8,490 nt of DNA, from contig JADFVY010000239.1 of assembly GCA_015222795.1 (NCBI GenBank), positions 1 to 8,490 of the forward strand. Reading direction: 5' to 3'. The DNA comes from Pseudomonadota bacterium. Its GTDB lineage: Bacteria; Pseudomonadota; Alphaproteobacteria; UBA8366; JADFVY01. The position numbers and the translations under genes were made by a program. Under the pieces are notes generated by a model, which did not search any database, was not told the origin of the DNA, and saw nothing but the letters and a program-made list of their open reading frames with translations. Shown here piece after piece: positions 8,275 through 8,490 of this stretch; within the stretch, counting starts at the first letter, position 1, and each line of letters begins with the position of its first letter.

Positions 8275-8312
8275 AAAGACTTAGCGGATTTCCGCTAAGT
8301 CTTTTTGCTTTT
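8275..8312 (+). terminator. Intrinsic terminator after tRNA-Lys
   Basis: AAAGACTTAGCGG (8275-8287) pairs perfectly with CCGCTAAGTCTTT (8292-8304), giving a 13-bp stem with a 4-base loop (ATTT). A T-rich tail follows (TTTTT at 8302-8306, then GC and TTTT). A-rich sequence before the stem (8268-8277) means it could also work on the - strand. It would end both the tRNA transcript and any read-through from rodA. Confidence 0.9.
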
Positions 8313-8332
8313 CGGGTAACCTGTCGGGTAAC
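8312..8332. repeat. Tandem 9-bp direct repeat TCGGGTAAC
   Basis: TCGGGTAAC occurs at 8312-8320 and again at 8324-8332, a 12-base period. It lies 45 bases after the tRNA-Lys 3' end and just beyond its terminator. Short tandem repeats in this position resemble recombinase arm-type binding sites or regulator sites, but no integrase gene is in the window and this reading is an inference. Confidence 0.5.
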
Positions 8333-8469
8333 ACCAATCAGGTTTTGGCACGCTACCCTGTCCGCCAAATACTGGATGCCATAAACACCAAATTGCAGAA
8401 GAGTCTGGACATAACTTCCGGTTAACGTGACCAAGCCGTCAAGCGCGCGGTCCGACCGGGCATGCGGGC
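8333..8469. other. No gene recognised downstream of tRNA-Lys
   Basis: The stretch has mixed composition and no reading frame with a good ribosome binding site or recognisable product on either strand. A - strand frame covering 8177-8434 runs through the reverse complement of the tRNA and is not a gene. A possible GTG frame on the + strand from 8427 reaches the window edge with no support. Confidence 0.5.
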
Positions 8470-8483
8470 TTGCGCTGGATCAA
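8470..8483. promoter_or_regulatory. FNR/FixK-type operator at the window edge
   Basis: TTGCGCTGGATCAA matches the CRP/FNR-family consensus TTGAT-N4-ATCAA at 8 of 10 defined positions, with one perfect half-site (ATCAA) and the other TTGCG. Sites of this form precede microaerobic and anaerobic genes in alphaproteobacteria, such as cbb3 oxidase and hemN genes. The site is near-symmetric, so its target could lie on either side; no gene to its left is suitably placed, so the target is probably beyond the right edge. Confidence 0.45.
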
Positions 8484-8490
8484 GGACAGG

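Overview
The window reads as ordinary, moderately high-GC alphaproteobacterial chromosome, probably from a Rhodospirillales-like or related lineage. The protein sequences and the gene order suggest this, but I ran no search. All recognised protein genes and the tRNA lie on the + strand.

Layout. Bases 1-291 are the 3' end of ilvC (ketol-acid reductoisomerase), closed by a strong intrinsic terminator at 317-350. Bases 292-822 hold no conventional gene. They contain two perfect palindromes, a small hairpin, a second intrinsic-terminator-like hairpin (658-681) and, just upstream of leuA, a short reading frame with a cluster of rare Leu codons followed by a long hairpin. I interpret this last part as a possible leucine-responsive leader. 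leuA (2-isopropylmalate synthase) occupies 823-2409. A tiny 13-codon reading frame with a good ribosome binding site (2444-2485) ends 3 nt before mreB.

The elongasome cluster follows in the order mreB (2489-3523), mreC (3584-4468), mreD (4476-5009), mrdA/PBP2 (5019-6926) and rodA/mrdB (6929-8080). mreC to rodA are packed with gaps of 2-9 nt and are almost certainly one transcript. Together they build the lateral wall: MreB filaments position the complex, MreC and MreD link it across the inner membrane, RodA polymerises glycan strands, and PBP2 crosslinks them.

No terminator is visible after rodA. A tRNA-Lys(CTT) gene with encoded CCA lies at 8192-8267, with a plausible promoter of its own, and is followed by a strong intrinsic terminator. 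The last ~180 bases hold no gene I can support. They carry a 9-bp direct repeat close to the tRNA 3' end and, at the very edge, a good match to an FNR/FixK-type operator whose target gene would lie outside the window.

I see no CRISPR array, insertion sequence, toxin-antitoxin or defence genes, and no clear undescribed multi-gene system. The parts most worth checking are the leuA leader, the terminator-like hairpin inside it, and the micro-ORF in front of mreB.
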